DNA from: Norana najaformis
Taxonomy: Eukaryota > Annelida > Clitellata > Crassiclitellata > Hormogastridae
Direction: 5' to 3'
Length of the DNA: 64,000 nt
Assembly (NCBI GenBank): GCA_964023275.1
Contig: OZ029915.1
Coordinates: 3,963,485-4,027,484 of the forward strand
The notes beneath the pieces are model-generated. The model made no database searches. It was not told the origin of the DNA and saw only the letters and a program-made list of their open reading frames with translations. Of this stretch, positions 23,741-36,004 are shown piece after piece (within the stretch, counting starts at the first letter, position 1; each line of letters begins with the position of its first letter). Both the position numbers and the translations under genes were made by a program.

Positions 23741-24339
23741 TACTTTCCACTTAGTTTAACTCAACGTTCACTCTCTGTTAACTTGAAAACGCACTTGTTT
23801 AAATCGGCAGGATAGCCGTGTCATCAGCGCTTTTGAGAGGTGCTTGAAGAGCGCTATATAAGTGTTTGTTACATTACATTACATAGCCCGAGATTCAGAT
23901 CTCTGAAATAAGCCACCTTCGAGGTGTAACAATATCTCTAGTCATATCCGTCATATACGTGCATCCTTTGAAAGCTTATCCATTTTGAAACTCTAAATGC
24001 AAATCGAATATATTAATATAATAATACTACTAATACTACTACTACTAATAATAATAGTAATAATTAATAATATAATCCGAACTCAACAAATGCAGATGAA
24101 GTCTATAACATTGAATAGATTTGTTTTCTAGAAATATACTTTGTTAACTTTTAGCAATGAGTTTCATCGTTCGCCATTTGTAGAGAGTTATGGAGGAATT
24201 TGAATATCGGGAAATGTGTTTTGCACAGCGAAACTGGTAAGAATTTATTATTTTTCCGATAACAGCATATGCTTGATGATGAAGCTACTTCAAGAAGACG
24301 GTGGGTTTAACCCAAACATAAACAGCTAATAGTGAAAGT
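23741..24339. other. No gene; LINE-type tail near 23.85 kb
   Basis: 'GCTTGAAGAGCGCTATATAA' followed by GTTACATTACATTACA is a LINE-like 3' end with a short repeated tail. The rest is AT-rich and unassigned. Confidence 0.5.
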
Positions 24340-24354
24340 CTAATACAAGTAATA

Positions 24355-24609
24355 ATGAGAAGGAAATTACGCTTGTTTGGACATATATGCAGGATGGATG
24401 ACAGTAGAAAAATAAAAAGCGTGATGATGGGAATTATGGACGGAAATGGGAGACGAGGAAGACCTAATAGGGAGTGGACAGATGATATAAGGGATTGGTG
24501 TAAGCAAGACTTGCACGCCTTGATAAGAACAGCACAAGATCGGGAACTGTGGAGACAAGTGACAATGCATGCAGTGGACACCTACGGGCTCTTGGCCCAT
24601 GGATCATGA
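24355..24609 (+). pseudogene. Non-LTR retrotransposon reverse-transcriptase C-terminus
   Basis: 84 codons reading MRRKLRLFGHICRMDD, then GRRGRPNREWTDDIRDW and AQDRELWRQV. The 'RLRxFGHxxRMD ... GRRGRPxxxWxDD ... DRxxWR' pattern is the classic end of LINE polyproteins of the RTE/CR1 type. It ends in its own stop. The RT core is missing, so this is a 5'-truncated copy. Confidence 0.85.
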
Positions 24610-25685
24610 TGAGTGAAAGTCAATGGATCCTGTTATGCATTTTAGTCTGTATTTAATAGATATTAGTAGATAAAATAAATGCTTGCTACTGTGGCCGTGG
24701 GAATCGAATTTCCTGAAATTCCGATACCCTGAATAAATTCTGGCCAAATGGCGAGTGATGAAAGAATGATTAAGCACACTAGAAGCTGGATTGGTAAGTC
24801 ATCTCCTGCCATCTAGCGAATACAATTAAACTAAAAGCTGAATATAAAAACACGCCTAGTGACAAAACATTTTTAATACAAAAATTACTTCAATTAGACG
24901 GTGGGTAATTGGTTGAAAGTGGCGTGTGTGCTTTACTTAACCGATATGTTATTAATAGATCATTTTATGTTAAATTGTATTCGCTGTGTTAATAGATAAT
25001 TTTTTGGGAAATCCGCTTGTGCTAATGATTCTAGTTTAATTTTATTTGCTAGAAGGCCGCAGATAATTTTAAAACATGTTAATATGTTTTAATGCTTCTC
25101 GTTAAATTGCATTCGCCAGATGGTAGTTGAGTTTTGCAATCCAGCTTCTAGTGTTTTTATGAATTCTTTGATCGCAATCGAATATGTACAAAATTATGGA
25201 AGAATCTGAATATCAGAAATTTCGATTTCCACGGCCAAAATGGTGATAATTTATTGCTTTATCTGTTAAGCCCTAGTGACATAAAACATTTTAAATACAA
25301 TTACTTCAGTGAGGCGGTGGCCGATTGGTTTCAACGTAGTATTTGGGTCATAAATAAAAAGCAAATGCCCTTAACATAAAGGATCTCGTTACGCATTTTA
25401 AATTTTATTCACTGAAAGATGTCAGTGGAATTATTTAGGAATCCATCTTTTAGTTTGTGCTCGCGGCGTTTAGTTCAATTATATTCGCTAGATGACAAGC
25501 AGATTCTTCGAAATCCAGCTTCTAGTTTGTTTTCAGGAATGCTTTAATCCCGTAATTTTGTACCAAATTATGAGACTGTGTATTGGTTTGAGCATTAGAG
25601 GGGTGGTCAGTTTTATCACGATGACGATGCGTGTGTATACTTAGGCTAATTTTAATAGTTAGTATTTGTCCCACTTTAGGGTTTA
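24610..25685. repeat. Diverged interspersed repeat copies
   Basis: Blocks around 24.72-24.93, 25.08-25.33 and 25.43-25.56 kb share 'CAGCTTCTAGT' or its complement, 'CTAGTGACA.AAACATTTT' and 'CGCCAGATGGTAG'-like words, in direct and inverted order. They look like old copies of one AT-rich element of about 300 bp. No coding sequence. Confidence 0.5.
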
Positions 25686-25689
25686 TCAT

Positions 25690-26835
25690 GGGCGATTAGT
25701 TTGAACGCTCCTTCTCACTTCACACCTGCTAAATGTGGTCACGGTTCACTACCACACACAAGGTCAAGACCCGTCTACGATATGCGCATCGTTTGAAAAC
25801 AGACAATTGTGTCTTGTGGCAGGACAGTCGATTAAACCGCTCCTTCTTGCCCTTCTGAGAGCTCCTTTTTCCCGCTCCACACCTGTTAAACACGGTCGCG
25901 GTTCGCTGACTATACACAAGTTCAAGACCCGTCTGCGATATGCATATCGCTTGAAAACAGACTTGTGACATGCTGGCCGATTGGTTTGAACGCTCCTTCT
26001 CATTCCACACCTGCTAATGCAGTCACGGTTGGCTGACCACACACAATACCCGGCTACAATATGCAAATCGTCGGACTGACTTGTGGCACTGTGGTCGATT
26101 GGTTTGAGCTAAACCGCTCCTTCTTGTCCTTCTGAGAGCTCCTTTTTCTCGCTCCACACCTGTTAAACACGGTCACGGTTTGCTGACTATACACAAGTTC
26201 AAGACCCGTCTGCGATATGCATATCGCTTGAAAACAGACTTGTAACATGCTGGCCGATTGGTTTGAACGCTCCTTCTCATTCCACACCTGCTAATGCAGT
26301 CACGGTTGGCTGACCACACACAATACCCGGCTACAATATGCAAATCGTCTGACTGACTTGTGGCACTGTGGTCCATTGGTTAGAGCGCTTCTTCTTTTCA
26401 CTCCACACCTTTTAAATACGGTCACGGTTCGTTGACGACACAAGTTGAACACGGTCTACAGTATGCAAATTGTTTGAAAACAGATGGCCCACTAGATTGA
26501 ACGCTCCTTTTTGCTCCATACCTGTTAAACACCGTCACAATTCGCTGACTACTTTCAGGTTCAGTATGCAAATCGTTTGAAAACGGAAATTGTGGCACGC
26601 TGGCCGATTGCTTCGAGTGCCCTTTCGTTTCACTTCACACCTGTTAAACACAGTCACGGTTCGCTGACCACACACCTGTGCATGACCCTCTACAGTATGC
26701 AAATCGTTTAAAACAGACTTGTGGCACGCCGGCCGATTGTTTTAAGCGCATCCACACCTGTTCAACACGGTCACGGTTTGCTGACCCCATTCAATTTGAA
26801 GACCCGTCTACAATATGCAAATCGTTTCCAAAGAT
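25690..26835 (+). repeat. Tandem repeat of about 115-150 bp carrying octamer motifs
   Basis: About nine diverged monomers. Each has 'GGCCGATTGGTTTGAACGCT', 'CACACCTGTTAAACACGGTC' and 'TTCGCTGACCACACAC', then 'CAGTATGCAAATCGTTTGAA'. Six monomers contain the exact octamer ATGCAAAT; others have ATGCATAT. Frames on the - strand are repeat artefacts. Confidence 0.9.
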
Positions 26836-26842
26836 ATTATTG

Positions 26843-27026
26843 TAGTGGTATGGTCGGTGCCTCGTAACCGGAGGGTTGCAGGTTCGAATCAGCCACAAGC
26901 CAATGTGTAGCGACCTTGGACAAGTTGCTCACCCACAGTTGTCTGTGAGGAAGGCAACGGGATACCACCTCACTCATCTCCTCCCGGATGGCATAAAGCC
27001 AGTGGACCTGCCTTCGGGCTGAGAAC

Positions 27027-27094
<68 letters not shown>
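26843..27094 (+). mobile_element. tRNA-derived SINE (family E) with (CAT)n tail
   Basis: A-box-like 'AGTGGTATGGTCGGTGCCTC', B box 'GGTTCGAATC', body 'GCGACCTTGGACAAGTTGCT' and 'GGCATAAAGCCAGTGGACC', then a perfect (CAT)n run of about 22 units. A second copy lies at 41.58 kb with the same body and the same kind of tail. Confidence 0.85.
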
Positions 27095-27289
27095 TAATAT
27101 CATAGTGGTGAGATAAAGAACGGGAGGAGGAGGAATTAGGATATGACTTGTGGAAGAGGAGTGCTTTAAGTTTTGAGTGAAAGAGGTGAAATGTTGGTGA
27201 GTTCGCATAATGGATCAGATAATAGGTGCAACTCACACATCAAGATCATCTTTTGCTGGAAGCAGAAGAGGCGAGTTTTCATTGTAAAG

Positions 27290-27385
27290 ATGCAGGGACC
27301 TTGAGAAAGTCCTTCACTCACAATTGCTTACGATTGATTTTACTCATTAGATGGTGCTGCTCAATAAATGCAGAAATAATTTTTA
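27290..27385 (+). mobile_element. tRNA-like SINE family D, 3' part
   Basis: 'ACCTTGAGAAAGTCCTTCAC' through 'GCTCAATAAATGCAGAAATA'. It is 5'-truncated relative to the 0.48-kb and 50.2-kb copies. Confidence 0.6.
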
Positions 27386-27890
27386 AAACCTCAACTGAAT
27401 CCTTACCATTATACCAACTCCAGGAGATGGTGGTTGACTAGCCCAGGTGGCTTGGTGTACCATGGATATTCACCCATCCAAGTGCTAACCATGCTCGAGA
27501 TTGCTTAAATTCACTGTGCTTGCCAGGGCTGTATCCTCAGAACTAAGAATCTATCCTTAATCATGTAAAACGAGTGTTATTATGCCCAGGCTGCTTGATT
27601 CACCTGGGATTACAATTTCTTGAGATTTTGGTGTTTTTTTTATAGATTCAGCTTCAGCAGCGCGAGCATCACATGCAACATCTTCAGCATGAAAAGCATC
27701 AGTAGAAACGGTGTCAAAAAGAGGAAACGTTGAATGAGGAGCTGACAGCAAGAGAGGAAGAACTGGAAGATGCTAATGAGTCTTAGCGGTCCATTATCTG
27801 CCACCTAATCTATTGTCTTCTCTGCTGCTCCATTCCTTTGCCTAACTGCACCTAGATAAGATATCTAGACGTGATAGTACAATGGTCAGG
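27386..27890. other. No gene seen
   Basis: Short frames only, and no repeat family matched elsewhere in the window. Confidence 0.4.
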
Positions 27891-27894
27891 ATGC

Positions 27895-27897
27895 TTG

Positions 27898-27958
<61 letters not shown>

Positions 27959-28540
27959 CCTGATACTGCTGATGATGATGACGATGTTGATGATGATGAC
28001 GATGATGATGTTGTTGATGATGACGATGATGATGCTGATGATAATGATGATACTGATGTTGATGATGATGATGATGTTGATGATTATGTTGATGTTGTTG
28101 TTGATGTTGATGATGTTGATGTTGATGTTGATGACGATGATGATGATGTTGATGTTAATGTTGTTGTTGATGATGTTGATGATGTTAATGTTGTTGTTGA
28201 TGTTGATGATGTTGATGATGATGATTATGTTGATGTTGATGCCGATGATGTTAATGTTGTTGTTGATGTTGTTGAGGATGATGATGATGATGTTGATGTT
28301 TATGTTAATGTTGTTTTTGTTGTTGATGATGATGATGAGGTTGATGATGATGATGTTGATGATGATGATGCTGATGTTGTTGATGATGATGATGATGATT
28401 ATGTTGATGTTGTTGATGTTGATGATGGTGTTGATGTTGATGCCGATGATGATGATGCTGATGTTGATGTTGTTGATGATGATGATGATGTTGATGTTGA
28501 TGATTATGTTGATGTTGATGATGATGATGATAATGATATA
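27895..28540 (+). repeat. (GATGATGTT)n trinucleotide array
   Basis: About 650 bp of GAT units interrupted by GTT and GCT. It gives a long Met/Leu frame that is not a gene. Confidence 0.97.
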
Positions 28541-29490
28541 GGAGTTTTCTTCAGATTAGATTAGATCTCAACTTATTTTTGTTCCGTATTTTGTTGATAT
28601 GACCGGCATTTGCGAACTGATGTTCATGGTCTCCGCGATGGACGAGAAATCTTCTGTGGCCTCAAGCAAAATACGAAACGCCGACTAAAGTGGAAATGGT
28701 TGATGGGTCCAGAGGCAGAGAAAAAAGCAGCATCTCGGTTACAGTCGGCACATCACTCCAGCGCAGATTCCTCTCTCTGATTTGAACAGTTTAAATGCAG
28801 CAGTCCACGAAAGACGTCCACCCAGAGGGGCGGAAGGGTCACCCAACGCGGACAGTTGGATGGGGTTATGTAGTGCAGTGACCCAGATTTAAATCTGATG
28901 GAAACAGCTCTTTCCTTACAGCCTTAAACAAAAAAAGTCCGTTGGTTTTTAGAGGACGACGCCGATTCAATGCTATAGTAAGAACGGTTTGCAATGGCTG
29001 CTATCATGGATGTTTCAGCGTTTCAGGATAAGACTAGGATAGAAACTGGCTTGTGTTACCACGAATCGTAGGACTACATATATGTAAATATTTAGATAAG
29101 ATCTTGTGTGGTTTTCATTTTTTGTATGTTTGTAACGTTATTGTATGTCATTTAGACTTCAATATCTTTTGTTAGAACTCGGGTTGTATGGACTACGTTG
29201 TTTATGTTGTTGTAAGACTTTCTTGTGCCTAGAGACCGGGGGACAAGCGATTTTTTCAGAGCAGGTAGTCACAGAATAGACCAGAGTCTTTTTTATGTAC
29301 GGTGCTTTGCTGGGTAGAGTAATTTAACGAGTGTTGTTCTGTAAGCTGATTTAGTAGCTCGATTTGCTGCTTAACGGACTGGAAGAACGTGTATGGTCAT
29401 TAGAAACACCTTATTTGGGTGTAATTTATTTGATCAAGTGAAAAATAACTGATTTTAAACCAAAATGAGTTTTCTTTGGTGTTACGTTTT
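28541..29490. other. No gene seen
   Basis: Mixed-composition sequence without repeats or a supported open frame. Confidence 0.45.
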
Positions 29491-29494
29491 TGAC

Positions 29495-29990
29495 GAGCCA
29501 CGCCCATTTGCCAAAAACGCGTTTTTGCCGAGCCACGCCCTGCCACGCCCTGCCCCACCCTGCCACGCCCTTTTGCCGAAAACGCGTTTTTGCCGAACCA
29601 CGCCCTGCCACGCCCTTTTGCCGAAAACACGTTTTTGCCGAGCCACGCCCTGCCACGCCCTTTTGCAAAAAACGCGTTTTTGACGAGCCACGCCCTGTCC
29701 CACCCTGCCACGCCCTTTTATTAAAAAAAACGCGTTTTTCTCTAGCAACGCCCTGCCACGCCCTGCCCCACCCTGCCACGCCCTTTTGCAAAAAACGCGT
29801 TTTTGCCGAGCCACGCCCTACCCCACCCTGCCACGCCCTTTTGCCAAAAACGCGTTTTTGCCGAGCCACGCCCTGCCCCACCCTGCCACGCCCTTTTGCC
29901 GAAAACTCGTTTTGCCGAGCCACGCCCTGCCCCACCCTGCCACGCCCTTTTGCCAAAAACGCGTTTTTGGACAGCCACGCCCTGCTTGAA
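29495..29990 (+). repeat. CCACGCCC / AAAACGCGTTTT tandem array
   Basis: Nine units of about 44-63 bp (last three exactly 55 bp). Each has one to three CCACGCCC or CCCCACCC boxes followed by a palindrome, AAAAACGCGTTTTT in the best copies. Every frame on both strands is open or nearly so, giving spurious peptides of up to 198 residues. Confidence 0.95.
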
Positions 29991-29999
29991 CGTATATCT

Positions 30000-31000
30000 A
30001 TCCTGCCCTTATCTCACTCTATCCCACGTACGCTATCCTACCCTTCCCTGCCCTATAGATCTTACATTAAACTTGGATGGAAATAATAAAGAAAAACACT
30101 TAATTTTCTGCTTTTATTTTGTGTAAAAATGTTGATTGAATGAATACCAACGATATAGTCATGCACAGGTTGGCTCCAGAGTTTTTACAACAGTTCAAAA
30201 TTTCACAAATTTACAGCATTATTAATATCATTTTGTCGTATTAAAATTATTCCGTTCATAAATTCTAAATTTACAGCAGCGTTATAATTGTTTTGTTATT
30301 ATATAAAAATGACATTTTAAAATATGAATTTTGCAATAGCAGCTTTTCTATTCGTTTTCAACCTTCAAGTTATGGATTGTGTATTGTTAGGCAGGTAGCA
30401 GGGAGCGAGGAAGGAGTCTGGCAGGAAGGTAGAGTGGTAGGGAGGTAGACAGGCTGGGAGGAGGGAGAGCAGGAAGACAGACAGCGAAAGGGAAACGCAG
30501 CTAACAAAGTAAAGTATTTCTCCAGACATTACAGGGTTAGTGAGTGTCTGAAACATTGGCAAATTATACCAATTTTTAGTGTTATTGCATTAAGCACCGC
30601 ATTAACAATTTTCGGTAATACTAGTGGTGGTATGGACATATCAATACCTTAAAACTGGTAATCATATATATTGGCTTTCTTTTTATCAAACACTTCCTAA
30701 ATGCACAGTAATGCCAATGGTATTAGAGGCATTTTAACAGCATCACATCGCATCAGTGGTGAAGTGAGTAGTAAGTATGGTGTTACGGTTTCACTGTTCA
30801 CCACATTTACTAAGCTAAAAGTTCACGGTAGTCCACTGTCTTGTTAAGACGATACAATTAAAGCTTTAAAGAGATATTTTTATCTGGTCATCCCAAAACC
30901 GACTATAAGTCCCAAAGCTGTCCCAAGAAAAACTTCTGATTCAGTACGCAGCTTCCATCAATTTCGATTAAAAGTCCGAGGGGTGAGAGAGGCTACGGGT
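30000..31000. other. No gene seen
   Basis: AT-rich with a GGGAGG-type purine patch near 30.39-30.48 kb. No supported frame. Confidence 0.45.
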
Positions 31001-31007
31001 TCTTCGG

Positions 31008-31325
31008 AATCTTTGGCTTAATCACTGTCTCCGTAAATCCATCGTTTTCATATCGGTGTTGAAAGCTGTTGGTGGAACAGCGGTGGCCCCAGACGTTGAT
31101 GGAGCAGCAGTGGCTTTCTCCTCGCCCTCGGGTCTCAAGTCCTGCCCTGAACAAAAGGATTTCGGCGAAGTGAACGGCTCTGAGCTGAGCTCCGCGAGAC
31201 ATGACCAGAATCTTTGCTGAGTGCTGGAGAAGCAGTTTTGATCTTCTGCATCGGAATTTGTTCACCATTTTCTCGATCAACAGGTTATCCGAATTGCCGT
31301 ACCCCATGTGAAACTGAAGCTCTTC
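31008..31325 (-). other. Possible exon or chance open frame
   Basis: Two - strand frames are open here. The longer includes FRCRRSKLLLQHSAKILVMS; the other reads PEGEEKATAAPSTSGATAVP. The GC content is higher than its flanks and an acceptor-like TTTTTAG lies at its 5' side. No family is recognised and the two frames conflict, so a real exon is uncertain. Confidence 0.2.
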
Positions 31326-32470
31326 CTAAAAACATGAAACAAATGATTATTTACTTAATCTCATAATTACATACATAATTAACTAAATTTGGTATAATTC
31401 ATTAATATGTCGATTCTGTCAAGTCACCAGAAACGCAGGACAATGCCCACGGCCCATAAGAAATGCCTGACCACTGCTGCTGATTGGGCCAAGCATCTCA
31501 AAGACCATTTATATAGCAGCACAATATATATTTATACAGAGCCACTGTAAACCCACAAGCATAAGTTCTGAAGCACCTTGAAGCGGCGCTATAAATGTTC
31601 GTGATTACGATTACAATTTAAAACCAAACGATTGATTCATCACAGGCTTTAGTACTACCTTTCATATTTGAAATATCTTTTTCAAATATCCAAAATAGTC
31701 TATCTTTCCAGAATACCAAGAATATCTTCATATCATATTTAGAACTTCTTTTCATAATATCTTTCCAGAACATGAAGTATATCTTCATGCTCTATTTAGA
31801 TCATAAATTTACAATAGTTCAGGCTGATCTGACTTACTGCTCTCTCATTCCAATGCTCGGGTGACCATACGGACCGCGACTCTACCTGTAGAGGAGACGT
31901 CAGATAGCGTTTCCAGTTACTGACTATTATTGCAAGGTGTCCATCTTCTCTTGACCAGTTCCGGCAAGATCCAATTCCTTTATATCTGTTCCAAGGAATA
32001 AAAAATGCTTTGAGAAAGTAGAATAACTGAAAATCATCAACGTCAGTTCCTGAAATAGGCTTAAGCCATATTGCGCCGATGGGGTCGCATGAAATATTTG
32101 ACAATTTCATCTGCTTTCTTAGTCTTGTAAAAAACATACAGACTGGGAAATAAAATAAAAAAGCTGGGAATCAAGTAAAAATGGAAAGACATTGAATTAA
32201 TTCCCTTAATTTCCTATAACATAATCTAACGTCTCTGCCAAAACAAACCGAACAGAATTTCCGTCAAGTATTCAACTATCTTGATACATAATTCTACGAA
32301 AGTGTTACATCTACAATTATCTCCTCGATGTTGACTGTATCCATATAAAATCTACATGTATTAATCACGAAAATAATTCAAGCGCTTTAAACCGTTTCCA
32401 CGACTAAGGCACCGACTCTTCAATTAAGCACCCACAAGCGCCTATACTCTAAATACACCTACCCTTCAAA
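31326..32470. other. No confident gene; one tentative lectin-like frame
   Basis: A LINE-type tail sits near 31.59 kb ('GCGGCGCTATAAATGTTCG' then ATTACGATTACA). A - strand frame at 31.80-32.14 kb contains CRNWSREDGHLAIIVSN, faintly like the C-type lectin 'C..W...GGHLA.I.S' segment. It has no other lectin hallmark and is not called. Confidence 0.3.
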
Positions 32471-33439
32471 CAAGCTTGAAATTATATATATATATGAAAT
32501 GTTCTTATATGTATATAAAATATATGAACTGTTCATATATATATATATATATAGAATATATGACATGTTTATATACATTATGTATCGACACTTACGCAGA
32601 CGAAAGAAAGTTAAGCGTTTCTTCACTTCTCAGGTTTTCACTTCAGCCTTACTCCGACCAAAAATCCCCTCCTTCGAATTCTTCTGCAGAACCGAAAGAA
32701 GACTCCTTCAGCTCGCTTTTTCGCCCTGACCTTTCGACCTCCCCTCCTCCTCGTTCGGCGTGCGCAACAACCTATCCCACTCTCGCGCCAGACATGTAGG
32801 CTTAATTTTCCCGCGCACCTGGTGGTCTGAATCTATAGGGCATCTTGTGACACCGAGGTTGAATGAGAGATATCAATGCGTTATTCGACTCGCAGTAAGG
32901 AGATATCAACTCAGAAATTCTACAGCAAACAACTTATATCACTCCCGGTTATAGCCTTTAAGAATTCAAGGAGACCCTAAACAACTAAACTCATAATTAA
33001 AAACATAAAGTTGCTACCACGCAATGCCATATTTCTGTTGTTACATACAAAGGCCTAGGAGAGCAATTAAAGAACATTGAAATCTGGAGACAGCAGAACT
33101 TGTATTTAACTCGAGTGTACAAAAAAAAACTTATTTACAAACTACTTGCATTCAAATACAAAATCAAACTTCCATGAGTTGCCCAACAAAGTCAGAACCG
33201 CAAAAGACGTCAGCCAACGCGAAAATGACAAAAAACCAAAGGTCACATGGAACAAATTGCACTCAACGGTTCCCATAACCCTAACCCTAACCCAGGGGAT
33301 GAAGACAGCAAATGTTCTGCCTTAACTATCTTACAACGCCACTCGAGTTTGTCTTTTCCCAACTAAGTGACCACATAACTGTCTCTGATCTAGGCCACGG
33401 TATGCAACACATTATTTTTTAAGCTTCGCAATATAATGA
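32471..33439. other. No gene; TA repeats and short CCCTAA run
   Basis: TATATG runs near 32.48-32.58 kb, and a CCCTAA run of about three units near 33.28 kb. Open frames have no recognisable content. Confidence 0.5.
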
Positions 33440-33580
33440 CAATCGATGGCGCTGAGCAATTTCGCGTGAAGGACTTGCTCAAGTCTTTACACAGTAGCTG
33501 CTTCGGAAAGACTCGAACCTGAGCACTCCGCGTTCAAGGCCAGCGCTTAAGCCAATCGACTACCATGCCACAAAATGTAT
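33440..33580 (-). mobile_element. tRNA-like SINE family D
   Basis: On the - strand: A-box-like 'TGGTAGTCGATTGGCTTAAG', B box 'GGTTCGAGTC', then 'GACTTGAGCAAGTCCTTCAC'. This is the best-preserved tRNA-like head of the family in the window. Confidence 0.75.
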
Positions 33581-33649
33581 TAGAGAGAAGTTCAAGCAAA
33601 CCTCAACAATTGTGAATGAATAACTCCTCTCGTTTTGACTATAACATTC

Positions 33650-35320
33650 TCATTCACTTTCCATCAATTTCGGGTGTTTACACTTAAATATCTCCCACTG
33701 GTTTAGTCTATCGCCCATTTAAAAAGGGACTTGGGGGCAAACAGATCTAAATTTAGGGCGGCAAAACTATGGCTAGTAAACTGGTGCATAAAACAGCTGC
33801 CTTTGCAGGACTTGCGCCGAAATCTGAGAACAGGTGCGCTGTATGATGAGCACCAATGACAGATAATTATATGCAAGCAGAGAACTTAAGCTACTAAATT
33901 TAGAAATAGCGCCAAAAAGGTCTATTCTCACATGCATACAGCATACGCGCTTAATCGGCACCAACACAGACACACAGACGGATATGCACAGAGACAAAAA
34001 GATATGCAGACATGTAGAATATAAATGAGTGGTCAACACGTGTATGGAACTGGTGTTACCAGCGCGCGATTTGATCTAATGCCACCTAGCTGAAAGGTAA
34101 ACGGCAAGTCCTGCAATGCGCTGGCCCCGTGTCCAGGACCTTGGGATTCGTCCACTGCCAGATCAAGGGTCTAAAGAAAAGAAATGAACGCCTCCCATAT
34201 ACCTCACTTATGGGATATGGGATACTTTACTTCTGAGACTATCCACAATAAATATAGATCTTCCTCATACATTTCGCTTCTTCTGGTGGGTCTTTCTTGG
34301 TCTCCCTGACGGGGCATTTGTATGGCGCTGAGAAATTTCGGAGGTTTACATTAACATTTGCATATCTACTACTGCTTTAGACTACCCCCCCATTTAACAA
34401 CGTATCGGCGGTCATCCTACTGAGACAAGGCGGCAAAACTAGTGTATGTGGGCAGGTGTATAACGCATCAGGCTTTGGCGGACTCGCGCCAAAATCTGAA
34501 ACCACGTGCTCTGTAGGACGGGCAGGAAATGAAAGATATTTATATGCAAACAGAGATCTTAAACTACTAAATTTAGAAACAGCGCTAAGTCTATTCGCAC
34601 CTGAATTCCGCACACATGCCAGCTGCCAAATCCGAACCAACTCCAGACAGACAGCCAGACAGACAGACAGATTGTAAAGGAGTGGTCAACATGTGTATGG
34701 GATTCGCGTCACCAGCGCGCGATTTGACCTAATGGTCTTTTTCAAAACTATGCAGCCACCTGGAAAGTAAACTGCAAGTCCTGCAATGTACTGGCCTAAA
34801 GAAAAGAAAATGAGCGCCTCCCCTGCGTCTCACACAGTGAGATAAGGCAAGCATTACATTACTTTACTGCTGAGACTATCCCCATAAAATACACATCTTC
34901 CTCGTACATTTCGCTTCTCCCAGTGGGTCTTTTTTGATCTCCCTGACGCAGCTTTTGTGCGGGGCTGATAAATTTCGGAGGTTTACATTTATATTTGCAT
35001 ATCTACGACTGCTTTAGACTACCCCCTCAATTAAAAACAGATCGGCGGTCATCCGACTGAGACAGGGCGGCAAACTAGTGCAAAGTTGGTGCAGCTGACC
35101 TTGGTGGACACCCGCCGAAATCCGAGAGCAGACGCCCCCCGTAGGATGGGTAGGTAATGATAGATAATTATATGCAAACCGAGAACTTAGAGTGCTAAAT
35201 TTAGAAATAGTGTCAACAAGTCTATTTGCACCTGCATGCCATGTGCCTAATCCGAACCAACACCACACAGACAGACAGACGAACAAACACAGCGACAAAT
35301 AAACACACAGACATACACAT
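33650..35320. repeat. Three tandem diverged copies of a roughly 650-bp unit
   Basis: Copies start near 33.65, 34.33 and 34.97 kb (offsets about 676 and 636 bp). Each has 'CTGCTTTAGACTACCCCC' or a variant, 'GGCGGCAAAACTAG', 'ATATGCAAACAGAGA' or 'ATGCAAGCAGAGA' and 'ACTAAATTTAGAAA'; the second and third run into ACAG repeats. The third is shortened. The - strand holds a related open frame in each (SKFSSL..LFAYNYLSL), which may only reflect DNA similarity. Confidence 0.8.
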
Positions 35321-36004
35321 TGTGTTTAAACTTTTTGAAATACTGTTGGCCTATGTTAAGAAAATGCAGACATTTAGCGCTGTGTGTCTTTTGCTGTCCT
35401 TGTCCACAATAGGCTATCACTGCAATTTCAAAGACAAAAGATGACAGTGTTTAAATTGTTACAGTGGTTGCATAGTGAAACACAGTTTAATAAATATATG
35501 CTAGTTTAATAAATAGCTATTAAGTGCTCTCTGTCACTGATCGAAAGCATGCATTAGGGATAAAAAATTGCAAGGAATTCCTGTAACGTTAAAAAACATA
35601 CATACATCGATACATGTACATATGTATGTGGTCCATAAAGCATAGATTAAAAAACTGTCTTGTAGTAGTCACCCAAACCCTTGATAAACACATCACCTGA
35701 ATCAAAGATTGCTTTAATAGAGTTCATTCTTTTTCATCTACTGTTATAATAGAATTTGTACCACATGAGTCTGCTTTGAGATGTGCTGTAATATCTGTCA
35801 ATCAATACCTGTAATGTCTATCAATCAATATGTGTAACATCTGTCAATCAATATCTGTAATATCTGTCAGCCTGTCAAAGGCTCTGAAGAGCATTGTACT
35901 GAGGATTTGCTGTGCAAGACGTTACGCTGAGATTTTATGAGAACTTTTAAGGTGAAAATGTGAAGACTGCAAATGGAATTGCATTACAAATGACTTCTGT
36001 AACA
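35321..36004 (-). other. 3' flank and probable 3' UTR of the DUSP gene
   Basis: No coding sequence. 'AATCAATA.CTGTAA.ATCTGT' repeats about three times at 35.79-35.87 kb. TTTAAT near 35.71 and 35.49 kb would read ATTAAA on the - strand as possible poly(A) signals. Confidence 0.4.

Noticed and set aside
27882-28541. 219-codon Met/Leu frame
   Set aside because: Translation of a GAT/GTT array.
29426-30086. Overlapping frames of 100-198 codons
   Set aside because: CCACGCCC array read in several frames; no consistent strand or start.
31800-32140. C-type lectin domain on the - strand
   Set aside because: Only the CRNWSREDGHLAII segment fits; no other conserved Cys, WND or EPN motif is visible.
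33276-33293. Chromosome end marked by CCCTAA
   Set aside because: Only about three units, with unique sequence on both sides.
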